A stretch of 8,378 nt of DNA from an uncultured Clostridia bacterium (GCA_944376035.1 CALWBJ010000030.1:1-8378), one strand, 5' to 3'. Shown: positions 1-7,366, counted from the first letter of the stretch. The notes: generated from the sequence alone by a model not told the origin. Program-made: numbers and translations.

Positions 1-537
1 GATGAAAATGAAAAAGAGCAGATTTCCGATATTTTTTCCGAAGCAAAAAAGGCTTTCCGATTTCCTTTTGATAAAAAACTCGTTCCCTTGGAAGCCGCGT
101 CGTTCGGCGCGCAACAACTCACGGAATCGTACATTGAAATACTCTTGACACGTTTAATAAGAAAAAAACTTTCAGTTTCTCCGGAAATTAAATTCGTTCT
201 TAATTCGGAAGAGTTTAACACGCGCCTTGTTAAAGATTTGCTCGAAATCCTCAACGAAAATATTTATTCGCATGTAACGTTAGAAAAATTATGTAAAACC
301 GTCCATTACAGCAAAACATATGTAAATAATATTTTTAAAAAAAATATAGGCATGACGATAATGCAGTATTTTTATTCTCTTAAAATTACCGAAGCAAAAA
401 AACTTTTAAATAAAGGACTGCCGATTACTGAAATTTCCGATAAACTCAGTTACGACAATCCTAACTATTTTACCAAGGCATTCAAGTCTTTTACAGGAAT
501 ATCCCCTTCTCAATACAAAAAATCCATTGATAAATAA
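1..537 (+). CDS. AraC-family transcriptional regulator, C-terminal part (5' end outside window)
   Basis: The frame is open from base 1 to the TAA at 535-537, giving 178 residues. The gene starts upstream of the window; a TTG at 88 is in frame but is not a convincing start. Residues about 75-178 form a complete AraC/XylS DNA-binding domain with two helix-turn-helices. The first is around residues 92-117 (VTLEKLCKTVHYSKTYVNNI, then FKKNIG) and the second around 141-175, with the family signature ITEISDKLSYDNPNYFTKAF followed by FTGISPSQYKK. Residues 1-65 resemble the linker after an N-terminal cupin-like sensor domain (FGAQQLTESYIEILLTRLIR). That sensor is missing here, so the ligand cannot be guessed. 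The product should be a cytoplasmic dimeric activator or repressor. The target is unknown; the next genes are convergent, so they are not its operon. The family call is very secure, the specific role is not. Confidence 0.93.
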   Translation, partial: DENEKEQISDIFSEAKKAFRFPFDKKLVPLEAASFGAQQLTESYIEILLTRLIRKKLSVSPEIKFVLNSEEFNTRLVKDLLEILNENIYSHVTLEKLCKTVHYSKTYVNNIFKKNIGMTIMQYFYSLKITEAKKLLNKGLPITEISDKLSYDNPNYFTKAFKSFTGISPSQYKKSIDK

Positions 538-752
538 TCCGTTTATAAATAAATAATTAAATTTTCTGTTTTCAGATTTATATAATTTAACTCATCCTTA
601 TAAAGATTTTCATGCAAAACGGCAAAAACCTTTAAATCTTTCAGCATTTAGACATAATGTTATAAATAACCGAAAATCAGATATCTTTCAAGTATTTTAA
701 TTTAATTTAAAACTATATAAATAATTTTCTGCATAAGTTTTTCTACGAATAT

Positions 753-802
753 GGCCGGCTCTTCGTGTCTCGAAGAGCCGGCCGATTTTTAAAAATTTTT
801 TA
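753..802 (+). terminator. Rho-independent terminator downstream of the AraC gene
   Basis: A perfect 13-bp stem, GGCCGGCTCTTCG (753-765) with CGAAGAGCCGGCC (771-783), closes a 5-nt loop. It is followed by GATTTTT, AAAAA and a six-T run. The T-rich side lies 3' on the plus strand. On the minus strand the hairpin is followed by ATATTCGTAG, with no T-run, so it serves rightward transcription. It lies 215 nt past the AraC stop. I saw nothing in that AT-rich stretch (538-752), so the AraC transcript probably has a long 3' UTR. The convergent MATE gene ends at 855; this hairpin would be a poor terminator for it, though it may block read-through into it. Confidence 0.85.
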
Positions 803-854
803 AAATATTTTAAAAGTATTTTTATAATAAGACTTAAATAGGACGCTTTAATTT

Positions 855-2810
855 TTATCTTAATTTATATTCAGAAATAAACTGTAAAATCTGCTCGCTT
901 GCCTTTTCGACTCCGCAAGAGGAATCTACAACAAGGTCGTAATTGACTTCGTCCCCCCAACGATTGGATGAAATGTGTTTGTAATAATTGGCGCGTGCCT
1001 TATCCGAACGTTTGACGTTTTCTTCCGCTTCTTTGCGGCTGTCTTTATAAATTTCCATCACCCGACGAATACGGTATTCTTCGGGAGCGTGTATAAAAAT
1101 TCTTACCACCTTTTCTCTGTCTTTCAGAACATAGTCCGCCGCACGTCCGACAATCACGCAACTGCCGTTGTCTGCAATTTTTTCAATAATCTTATGTTGC
1201 GCTATCACGGCAAGACGGACGGGACCTTTGCTTAAATATAAATTATATAACCTTTCAGGCGCATTTTTGTTGAGATTTGAAATAAATTCCTTATCCAGTC
1301 CGCATTCTTGTGCCGCAAGCGCGGTCATTTCTTTGTAATAAAAAGGAATCCCCAGACGCTCGGCAACAGTTCTACCTATTTCCTTCCCGCCTGAGCCGTG
1401 TTGACGGGCAATAGTAATAATCACGCCCGGTTTCGAAGGCTGTATAACGCTTTCTGTTTGTTCTGAAAGTAAAGGCGCGTTTTTCACGTAAGGGTGTTCT
1501 GTAAAGCCTTTATAGAACAAAAATCCGACGGCAGTCGTTATGCACTCGGTTATAGGATATGTGAGCCAGAACCAAGTCAAACCGAACTGCGCAAAAACAT
1601 ATCCGAGCGGTACGAATAAAATTACCGTTCTGACAACCGTGAGCAAAGCGCTTTTAAGGCTTGACCCTATCGCCTGAAAAAATACCGGAAAAATAAGCGA
1701 GGTTACCATTGGCAAAAAACTCACGCCGATAAACCGAAATCCAACGCTCCCTATGTCTATAACTACACGGTCTGACGTAAATACACTGAGCATCTGACCG
1801 GGAATAGTTTCAAAGCAAAGCGTCCCTACCGCCATCAATAAAAGGCCGAATAAGATAGACGTTGTAAGCGTCTGCTTGCACCTGTGTATTTTTCTTGCCG
1901 CATAATTAAAACTGACGATAGGCACGATACAGGTTTGCATTGCGCCGAGCGGAATAAAAAAGAATGTCTGCCACTTATAATAAAGCCCCAAAGCCGTTAC
2001 CGCTTGGTCGGAAAAAGTGGCTAAAATCATATTTAAACCGAATATGTAAAAGGTGTATGCGGATTGCATTAATATATTCGGCAATCCCAAACGGAAAATT
2101 TCCGCAATTTTCCTACCGTATATTTTTATAGCGGGAGATTTGTAAAATCCCTTTTTCATGACTATAATCGCGGCTGCGATTTGCCCTGCAACGGTTGCCA
2201 CTGCCGCTCCCGCAATACCCATTTCGGGAAAAATCCATAATCCGAAAATCAACAAAGGGTCAAGCACGATATTGACAATCGCCCCGAAAATTTGCGCGAC
2301 CATTGGGACTTTCATATTTCCTTCTGCCTGCAGAACCTTTGTCCAGACACTCTCTAAGAATAAACCGAAACTGAATATACATACGATACGTCCATAGATT
2401 ATGACGTCTTTGATAACCTCGGAAGAAGATGTTGACAATCTTGCAAATACCGGCATAAAAAACCAACAAAAAACAGAAAATACAAGCCACAAAGCAATCG
2501 CGAGCGGCGTACCTATCCCCGCATATTCTTTTGCTTTTTCTTCCTCTCCCGTACCGAATTTTGCCGACATTGCGGTATTGATACCTACGCCCGTGCCGAC
2601 AGCAATCGCTATCATTAACAGTTGGATAGGATAAATAATGGATAACGCGGTGAGCCCCGAATCCGAGTATTTGCCGATAAACAGACTGTCGACTATATTA
2701 TATAACGCCTGAATAAGTTGTGCGAGCATTACGGGCGGCGCGATCTTCAAAAGTATTTTGGATATTTTTTCTTGACCGAAAAACTGTGTTTCGGAAGTTA
2801 AATTATTCAT
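855..2810 (-). CDS. MATE-family efflux transporter fused to a C-terminal cytidylate-kinase-like (CLK) domain
   Basis: The product has 651 residues. Residues 1-437 are a full-length MATE transporter of the MepA/DinF-like type: about twelve hydrophobic helices, start motif APPVMLAQLIQALYNIVDSL, FIGKYSD, and VGTGVGINTAMSAKFG ahead of the charged loop GEEEKAKEY. This family exports cationic drugs and metabolites with H+ or Na+ antiport across the cytoplasmic membrane. After a short linker (438-461), residues 462-651 match the cytidylate-kinase-like family (Pfam Cytidylate_kin2): ITIARQHGSGGKEIGR at 465-480 (P-loop-like, not a canonical GxxxxGK[ST]), VIVGRAADYVL at 552-562, SDKARANYY at 602-610, WGD at 618-620 and YDLVVDSS at 624-631. 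The CLK reaction is not established; nucleotide binding is an inference from the fold. The ATG is 2 nt after the marR stop (TGACTATG) and has only a distant AGAGGA, so translational coupling is likely. The frame is uninterrupted through the junction, so the fusion is not a sequencing frameshift. Confidence 0.94.
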   Translation of the reverse strand: MNNLTSETQFFGQEKISKILLKIAPPVMLAQLIQALYNIVDSLFIGKYSDSGLTALSIIYPIQLLMIAIAVGTGVGINTAMSAKFGTGEEEKAKEYAGIGTPLAIALWLVFSVFCWFFMPVFARLSTSSSEVIKDVIIYGRIVCIFSFGLFLESVWTKVLQAEGNMKVPMVAQIFGAIVNIVLDPLLIFGLWIFPEMGIAGAAVATVAGQIAAAIIVMKKGFYKSPAIKIYGRKIAEIFRLGLPNILMQSAYTFYIFGLNMILATFSDQAVTALGLYYKWQTFFFIPLGAMQTCIVPIVSFNYAARKIHRCKQTLTTSILFGLLLMAVGTLCFETIPGQMLSVFTSDRVVIDIGSVGFRFIGVSFLPMVTSLIFPVFFQAIGSSLKSALLTVVRTVILFVPLGYVFAQFGLTWFWLTYPITECITTAVGFLFYKGFTEHPYVKNAPLLSEQTESVIQPSKPGVIITIARQHGSGGKEIGRTVAERLGIPFYYKEMTALAAQECGLDKEFISNLNKNAPERLYNLYLSKGPVRLAVIAQHKIIEKIADNGSCVIVGRAADYVLKDREKVVRIFIHAPEEYRIRRVMEIYKDSRKEAEENVKRSDKARANYYKHISSNRWGDEVNYDLVVDSSCGVEKASEQILQFISEYKLR

Positions 2811-2812
2811 AG

Positions 2813-3262
2813 TCAGTTTTTATTATCCTCTTCCATTGCCTGCTTTAAGGCTTTATCAAAGGTCATTATAGTCTGAGCCATAGATTTAATATAATCAAAT
2901 CCGACTCTTTCTATTGCCTGAATTTCAATTTTACTCAAAGACTTCAACAGCGGCTCTGCGTAAATTTTTCCTTTATCGGTTAATATAAAGGCCTTTTCTT
3001 TGCCTATACTTTTTTCTTTACATATCGTAAGCAGTTCCTTTTTTCTCAAATTGGCAATGACGTTATTTATTGTTTGGCGCGGTAAAAGATAACTATCGCA
3101 AATTTGTTTTTGCGTACAAAATCCGTTATCTCTTATTGTATAAAACACCAACATTTCATTATAACTTATGCCGTGTTTTTTTGACCATACCGAATAAACG
3201 CCCCTGAATTTAATAACGGCACGGTTTATATCTTTTGATAGTTTTAAAGCCTCGTTTCGCAT
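2813..3262 (-). CDS. MarR-family transcriptional regulator, probable local repressor of the MATE-CLK gene
   Basis: The 149-residue length is typical of MarR proteins. Helical N-terminal dimerisation segment residues 1-30; winged helix about 31-100, with HTH motif TQKQICDSYLLPRQTINNVI (50-69), the continuation ANLRKKELL, and a basic wing around CKEKSIGKEKAFILTDKGK (81-99). The C-terminal helices (104-145) complete the dimer interface. The start is supported by GGAG (3270-3273) 7 nt before the ATG. The TGA lies 2 nt before the ATG of the MATE-CLK gene on the same strand, so the two are almost certainly co-transcribed. This mirrors the MepR-MepA logic, in which ligand binding by a MarR repressor derepresses a MATE pump. 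Autoregulation is inferred from an inverted repeat overlapping the promoter. Three cysteines (49, 55, 81) are present, but no known redox motif is recognised. The ligand is unknown. Confidence 0.93.
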   Translation of the reverse strand: MRNEALKLSKDINRAVIKFRGVYSVWSKKHGISYNEMLVFYTIRDNGFCTQKQICDSYLLPRQTINNVIANLRKKELLTICKEKSIGKEKAFILTDKGKIYAEPLLKSLSKIEIQAIERVGFDYIKSMAQTIMTFDKALKQAMEEDNKN

Positions 3263-3269
3263 ATTATTA

Positions 3270-3273
3270 CTCC
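3270..3273 (-). promoter_or_regulatory. Ribosome binding site of marR
   Basis: Minus-strand GGAG in the context CGGAGTAATAATATG, 7 nt before the ATG at 3260-3262. It decides the marR start and contrasts with the weak, distant site in front of the co-transcribed MATE-CLK gene. Confidence 0.75.
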
Positions 3274-3293
3274 GCTACATAGTACTTTTTAGA

Positions 3294-3321
3294 GTTATAA
3301 GATTAACTACTTTTATTTCAA
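3294..3321 (-). promoter_or_regulatory. Sigma-A-type promoter of the marR / MATE-CLK operon
   Basis: On the minus strand, TTGAAA (3321-3316) and TATAAC (3299-3294) are separated by 16 bp. Each hexamer matches the consensus at 5 of 6 positions. Transcription would start near 3287, giving a leader of about 25 nt with no room for a riboswitch. The surrounding DNA is AT-rich, which raises the chance of random matches, but position and spacing are good. Confidence 0.55.
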
Positions 3322-3336
3322 ATCAAAACATTGAAA
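3316..3336. promoter_or_regulatory. Candidate MarR operator overlapping the -35 element
   Basis: Inverted repeat TTTCAA (3316-3321), nine spacer bases, TTGAAA (3331-3336). It covers the proposed -35 hexamer, where a repressor would block RNA polymerase. The half-sites are short and AT-rich and chance is possible; this is an inference from position and symmetry only. Confidence 0.3.
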
Positions 3337-4240
3337 TTAATTAAAAGCACGATTTGTCTCTACTTTATCATCTGTTTTTCATAATATTTCCCGCCTCTTA
3401 ATTTCATTTCGGATTATAAAATTAAAACATTTTCTTAATAAGTCAAAATATTGAAATTCATTAACGGCAGGATTTTTTTATCGATAAATTTATCGTCTGA
3501 AATATTATATTATTCCGACGCAAAATCTTATTTAAAACTATAAGCATAACAAGTTTTTTAACAGCCGAAAAAACTTCTCGAAATAATTAGCGGCACCGTT
3601 AATCTTTCCCGATAGTTTTATGTATAGTTTTATTTATTCTTTCCCCCGTTTAATCCCAAATAGGACAATAAGAATTACCTGGTTTTTGTCAAACCGAATA
3701 AATATCTTGATTTTAATACCGCATTTTAAAATTAAAATGACACGTTTTATCTTTCCCGATAGTTATAATTTCTCGTTTTTTATTTATTTCTCATTTAATA
3801 ACAAATAGGATTATAATAATTACACAGTTTTAAAACCGAAAAAACATCTTGAATTTAATACCGCCATGTTTGTTTTTCCCGATTGCTGCCCCCTCCCGAC
3901 GCCTCCGCACCGGTAGCGATAAACTTGAAGTTCGGCAACAATAAACTTCAAGGCATTTTCAAACCGAAAAAATCGTCTTAAAATTTATTAAAGACACAGT
4001 TTATTTCTCCCGATAGTTATAATTTCTCTTTTTTTAATCTCTCCACGCTTAATCCCAATTAGAATTATAAGAATTATACGGTTTTTCCAAACCGAGAAAA
4101 CATCTTAAAATATACCTCACGTTTATTTCTTCCGATAGTTATAATTTCTCGTTTTTTTAATATCCCCACTAACTAAATCCCAAATGGGATTATAAGAATA
4201 ACACTTTCCAACTAATAAGTCAAAACATTTTTCCCAAAAA
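3321..4240. repeat. Degenerate tandem repeat array, about seven units of about 128 bp
   Basis: Five clear units start at 3563, 3691, 3833, 3961 and 4089. Lengths are 128, 142, 128 and 128 bp, with the fifth ending near 4216. Two more diverged units start near 3321 and 3440, and a partial one near 4213. Each clear unit begins with AAACCGAAAAAAC or a variant, then (A/T)TCTTGAAATT-like sequence, a core close to CCCGATAGTTATAATTTCT, AATCCCAAATAGGATTATAAG or a variant, and GAATTACACGG plus a T-run. Unit boundaries form small palindromes, for example CGGTTTTTCCAAACCG at 4079-4094. The 142-bp unit carries extra bases around 3723-3740. No reading frame is maintained across units, so I see no protein. 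Function is unknown; the array abuts the marR promoter. Confidence 0.75.
3884..3960. repeat. GC-rich patch replacing the second half of repeat unit 3, with a 9-bp inverted repeat
   Basis: After the shared CCCGAT, the third unit departs from the consensus and reads TGCTGCCCCCTCCCGACG, then a GC-rich stretch. It rejoins the pattern at AAACCG (3961). Inside is a perfect inverted repeat, CTTGAAGTT (3924-3932) and AACTTCAAG (3944-3952), with an 11-nt loop. There is no T-run afterwards, so a terminator is unlikely. The base composition is unlike the rest of the array. Confidence 0.5.
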
Positions 4241-4580
4241 AGTCTTTACTGATAATTTTTTATAAATTATTTGGAAATCTTATGCAAATTAAAAATAAGA
4301 CGACTTATTACTATTATTTAAACAAAACTATTGATTATTAGAATAATCTAATAAAAATACCTTTACCAATGAATTTTAATTTTAAGCAATAAACCTTTAC
4401 TTCCTGCGCACACGCAAGAACAAAAAATCAGTCGGCACCGCGCGATCAACTTTCTATTTATAAAAGTTTTATTCAATTTTATCAGCATTATTTTTTACCA
4501 AATTTTAGCTACTTCCATACACTATTTTTATCACCAAATTTATGCTGCTTTCTTGCACTATTACGTTTGAAATCAATATA
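4241..4580. other. AT-rich noncoding stretch between the 128-bp array and the IS30 element
   Basis: I see no gene, RNA or strong terminator here. The only local structure is a slightly GC-richer patch at about 4402-4450 and the short tandem duplication at 4497-4562, listed separately. Confidence 0.5.
4497..4562. repeat. Two tandem copies of a 30-bp motif, 36-bp period
   Basis: Copies at 4497-4526 and 4533-4562 match at 24 of 30 positions. Both begin ACCAAATTT, share GCT and CTT in the middle, and end CACTATT. They lie just outside the right-hand (3') end of the IS30 element. No function is recognised. Confidence 0.5.
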
Positions 4581-4612
4581 TGTGGTATCATTTATTATGA
4601 TGGCTTGTCAAA

Positions 4613-5871
4613 CTAAGTACAACACATTGAGAGATTTTGTTCAAACAAATTTTGAGGAGTTTGAAAATGCAAAACTTTTTTGGACCCGGCGTTTAAGAGC
4701 GCCAGGTTCTTTTTTAGTGTCGAGGGACTTACCCTTGACAGATCCCTTGCCTTTGGGATAAAACTCTCTGAGCAGTGCATTCAGATTTTCGTTTGTTCCT
4801 TTCTGCCACGCAAAATACGGATCTGCAAAGTACATATCGCAAATTAGTGCTTTCTCTTTCTCTCTCCAACATGCAAACTCGCTCCCCCTGTCGCATGTGA
4901 TCGACTTTACCGCTTCTTTCGGAAATACGGACAGGGCCGCTATGATCGCTTTCGCCATCGTTTCACCCTTTCTGTCCAGAATTTTCACCGCTATATAATA
5001 CCTTGTCTTTCTTTCTGCAAGCGTGGCAAAGCATGCTTTGCTTTTCCCTTTTCCCGATACCACCGTATCCGCTTCCCAATGCCCGAACTCTTTGCGTCTT
5101 TAACTGTTTGAATTGCGAAGAAACTTTAATAATTACAGCGCATAGTAATTTAATTTTATCAGAGCAAGGTAGATAAATGGTTTAAGCTAAGGTCTTATAA
5201 TTTTCAAATAGTAAGCGCATGATTGTTAAAATAGCGCCTAAAACACAAAACGAAATTTTTAAAATAGTTATATGATTAAGCCGGCTTGTGCTTTTTTGTT
5301 CTGATAATAAAAGGAGCAAAGAGTGTTTTGAATATTCTACAAAAAGTTTTTGTTTTGTTGTTTTACAAACGCTCTTTATTATAAAAAAACTTGATGTTTC
5401 ACGTGTTTTATCTCTTTTACGAATACTTCTTCCTGTCGTATCTTCCGCCGTTGCCTAAGCATTTGCGCGTTTTCCCTTTCCTTCGCAGGTTCATTTAAGT
5501 AGAAAACAGATATTTTTCGTCTATCCAACGGTAAATCGTCTTGAATGACGTCAGTTTCATGTCGCATGGGGTTTTTGTAATCTGTTCGGGAGACCAGGTT
5601 CGCGATAATTTCTCGTCTATTTAATCCAATACTTCTTGTTTTAAAAAATTCCGCGGTGACGGTAACTATTTCTTAAATTGCTTTTCTTTTGCGCAGTATG
5701 CGGATAATATCTCGGAATATCCCTGAAAAACGTACATTTCCGTCGCAATTCCCTCGACACCGAACTTACTTTCCTGCCGAGAAGTCTTGCAATTTCCCGA
5801 TAACTTTTTCCTTCTACATAGTATTCTCGTAATGGGCAGCGTTCTTCTATGCTAAAATGATGATAGTTCAT
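4613..5871 (-). pseudogene. IS30-family transposase pseudogene
   Basis: Start ATG 5869-5871 with AGGGA 7 nt upstream; terminal stop TAG at 4613-4615. Order of blocks: HTH (MNYHHFSIEERCPLREYY... IARLLGRKVSSVSREL, 5871 to about 5650), WSPEQITKTPCD and FKTIYRWIDEKYL (about 5600-5510), RRKGK, RKRDKTRE, then RRKEFGHWEADTVV and the catalytic core. The DDE residues survive: D at 5067-5069, D at 4890-4892, E at 4788-4790. Damage: one base lost from a T-run at 5643-5648; in-frame TAA at 5621-5623 and 5495-5497; a frameshift near 5430; the 306-bp insertion at 5100-5405; and an extra G at 4744-4746. Past that last shift the proper C-terminus (DLSRVSPSTLKKN ... CCT) reads for 44 codons to the stop. It cannot make active transposase. 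Apparent open frames at 5379-5567 and 4641-5063 are pieces of this wreck, the first out of the transposase frame. Confidence 0.88.
5100..5405 (-). repeat. Repeat A: 306-bp element inserted in the IS30 transposase gene
   Basis: Read on the minus strand, it starts at CACGTGAAACATCAAG (from 5405) and ends at CAATTCAAACAGTTA (5100). IS30 coding sequence stops at RKRDKTRE on one side and resumes with RRKEFGHWEA on the other. Its first 68 bp (5405-5338) recur as repeat C (7372-7438), nearly identical. Its remaining 238 bp (5337-5100) recur as repeat B (6185-6424), about 92% identical by eye. Both matches are in inverted orientation. Its outer end carries the left arm and core of a parS site: TGTTTCACGTG at 5395-5405 matches, then diverges into IS30 sequence. 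It contains the hairpin AATTAC / GTAATT (5131-5150), also present in B. No protein is recognised. Confidence 0.85.
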
Positions 5872-6184
5872 ACAGATTTCCCTGGCAAAATTTTTGGTTT
5901 CGTAGTTCTATTGTACCACAGGTTTGTATAAGCTCCTTTTTTTTCTTCTAAGTATCGCACTTAATAATATAATTCACCATTATATCTTTTTATGTTCAGT
6001 CTATAAAAAAGTTTTTTATTAAAGTTCTCCGTTCATTACACGATATACTGATTTGATTTTAACGAATTTTAAACACACTCTGGCAATTTCAACTTAACTG
6101 ATTTTTCTTATCTTTTTTATTAACAACATCTTTTACCCGCTTCAACTGCAACCTATGTTTTATCAGACGCTCATTTTATGCTCC

Positions 6185-6424
6185 GAATATTAAAAACACT
6201 CTTTCCTCCTTTTATTATCAACTACAAAGAGCACAAGCCGGCTTAATCCTATGAGTATTTTAAAAATTTCGTTTTGTGTTTTAGGCGCTATTTTAACAAT
6301 CATGCGCTTTGCTATTTTAAAATTATAAGTCCTTAACTTAAACCATTTATCTACCTTGCTCTGATAAAATTAAATTACTATGCGCTGTAATTTTTAAAGC
6401 TTCTTCGCAATTCAAACAGTTAAA
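6185..6424 (+). repeat. Repeat B: second copy of the 238-bp part of repeat A
   Basis: Inverted relative to repeat A, starting at GAATATTAAAAACACTC and ending at CAATTCAAACAGTTAAA. A run of more than 50 bp around 6257-6308 is identical in A and B. Both copies keep two potential RNA hairpins: AGGCGC / GCGCTT with a 15-nt loop, and AAATTAC (6372-6378) / GTAATTT (6387-6393) closing an 8-nt loop. A 26-codon hydrophobic frame opens at ATG 6251 (MSILKISFCVLGAILTIMRF...) but has no Shine-Dalgarno and the start is ATA in copy A, so I do not call it a gene. Confidence 0.85.
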
Positions 6425-7366
6425 TTAATAATAGCGCTTCAAACTTTACGAGATACTCTGTGATAAATCAGTTTTCTGTTTGCTAGATGCTTTGTGTTTA
6501 GTTCATGCTTTATTTGTACAATAAAAGGAAGCACCGGCAGAGTCTGAACCTTATGGCTCATGCATAAAATATTTTTTACTATATGTGCTTATTAATAAAT
6601 TTAATAATATTTTTTATCATCACTATACAAATCTATATTTTTCATAAAAAATCTTGAATATTATAATTTTCAATAATACTTTATTTTAATAGTCATATTT
6701 AATTACCAAATCTATTATAGTTTAAACGCTTAATACAGCGAATTATTGACTAAAAATTAATAAAAGCGTTAAATCTGACGCCTGTTTAATATTCAAAAGT
6801 TAATTTACAATAATATATATTGTTTTCGCCTTAAATAAAATAATAAGAAGCAATTTCTATAATATATTTCATAAGCTTAAAAATTTTTAGTTAATAAAAT
6901 GCGTTCATAGAAAATCGATATAATTATATTAATTCCATGATTGTTCCCTATTAAACTTTACTTATTTACGACAATTGTTAAATGTACGAAATCCAATATG
7001 TACCACAATATAATTCCAATCCGGTAAAAATATATTATTTAATTTAACCAACTCGCTCTGGCAACGTTGCTGAAAAATATACAAAAAATTTTAGAAAGCG
7101 CCTAAATATTGTTCGCATTTCAAACGATATCGAGGTAATTTTTAGCCATTTAACTAATAAAAAATACAGCATAAACCTCACTATCTAAAATCTAATTAAA
7201 ATTTACAACCGACGCATTGCAATAAAAAATTATAAATAAATATAAATATTCACCAATAATTACTTATATTACCATGCATTTTAGACTCTGCGAAAAAATA
7301 AATAAATTTTTCAAAAATCAAAAAAGTTATATCATTAAAAATGTTTAATAAAACTTACAAAAAGTA
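6425..7366. other. AT-rich gene-free stretch between repeats B and C
   Basis: About 940 bp with stops in all frames. I see no gene or convincing RNA. A short GC-richer patch at about 6530-6560 (GGAAGCACCGGCAGAG) slightly recalls a tRNA 5' end but lacks a matching 3' half. A near-palindrome, ACAATAATATATATTGT, lies near 6808. Confidence 0.5.

Larger units (their letters stand above)
4581..5920 (-). mobile_element. IS30-family insertion sequence, decayed and interrupted by a 306-bp repeat
   Basis: The ends are set by an inverted TGTGGTA: 4581-4587 on plus and 5914-5920 as TACCACA, with weaker similarity inward. The TGTGGTA ends lie just outside the transposase reading frame at both sides, as expected. 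The total is 1340 bp; without the 306-bp insertion (5100-5405) it is about 1034 bp, the usual IS30 size. No clear target duplication is visible next to the ends, which fits an old insertion. The family call rests on the transposase: N-terminal HTH, WSPEQI, TIYRWI, GHWEADTVV, CDRGSEF and the DPY-AWQKGTNENLN block. Confidence 0.85.

Noticed and set aside
975..2634. Open frames antisense to, or overlapping, the MATE-CLK gene (975-1235, 2158-2397, 2401-2634 on plus; 2260-2490 on minus)
   Set aside because: They are shadows of the 651-residue gene, with no recognisable domains and low-complexity composition.
3620..3808. 62-codon open frame inside the 128-bp repeats
   Set aside because: It crosses repeat-unit boundaries, is not kept in the other units, has no ribosome site and is low in complexity.
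3321..4240. CRISPR array
   Set aside because: The unit is about 128 bp and degenerate throughout; there are no short identical repeats with unique spacers and no cas genes.
4567..4761. 64-codon plus-strand open frame over the 3' end of the IS30
   Set aside because: It is antisense to the transposase C-terminus and spans the terminal repeat of the element.
5379..5567. 62-codon minus-strand open frame in the IS30
   Set aside because: It is out of frame with the recognisable transposase blocks; the real frame here reads TIYRWIDEKYL and RRKGK.
6251..6331. Small hydrophobic membrane peptide gene in repeat B
   Set aside because: No ribosome binding site, and the start codon is absent (ATA) in copy A; the conservation may be at DNA or RNA level.
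6530..6560. tRNA gene fragment (GGAAGCACCGGCAGAG)
   Set aside because: It slightly resembles a tRNA 5' end, but there is no anticodon arm, T-arm or complementary acceptor strand.
6800..6835. dif-like site for XerC/XerD (TTTACAATAATATATATTG)
   Set aside because: It resembles one arm and the AT core of a Firmicutes dif site but needs an indel, and the other arm does not match. In DNA this AT-rich, chance is likely, and dif would be unexpected beside parS.
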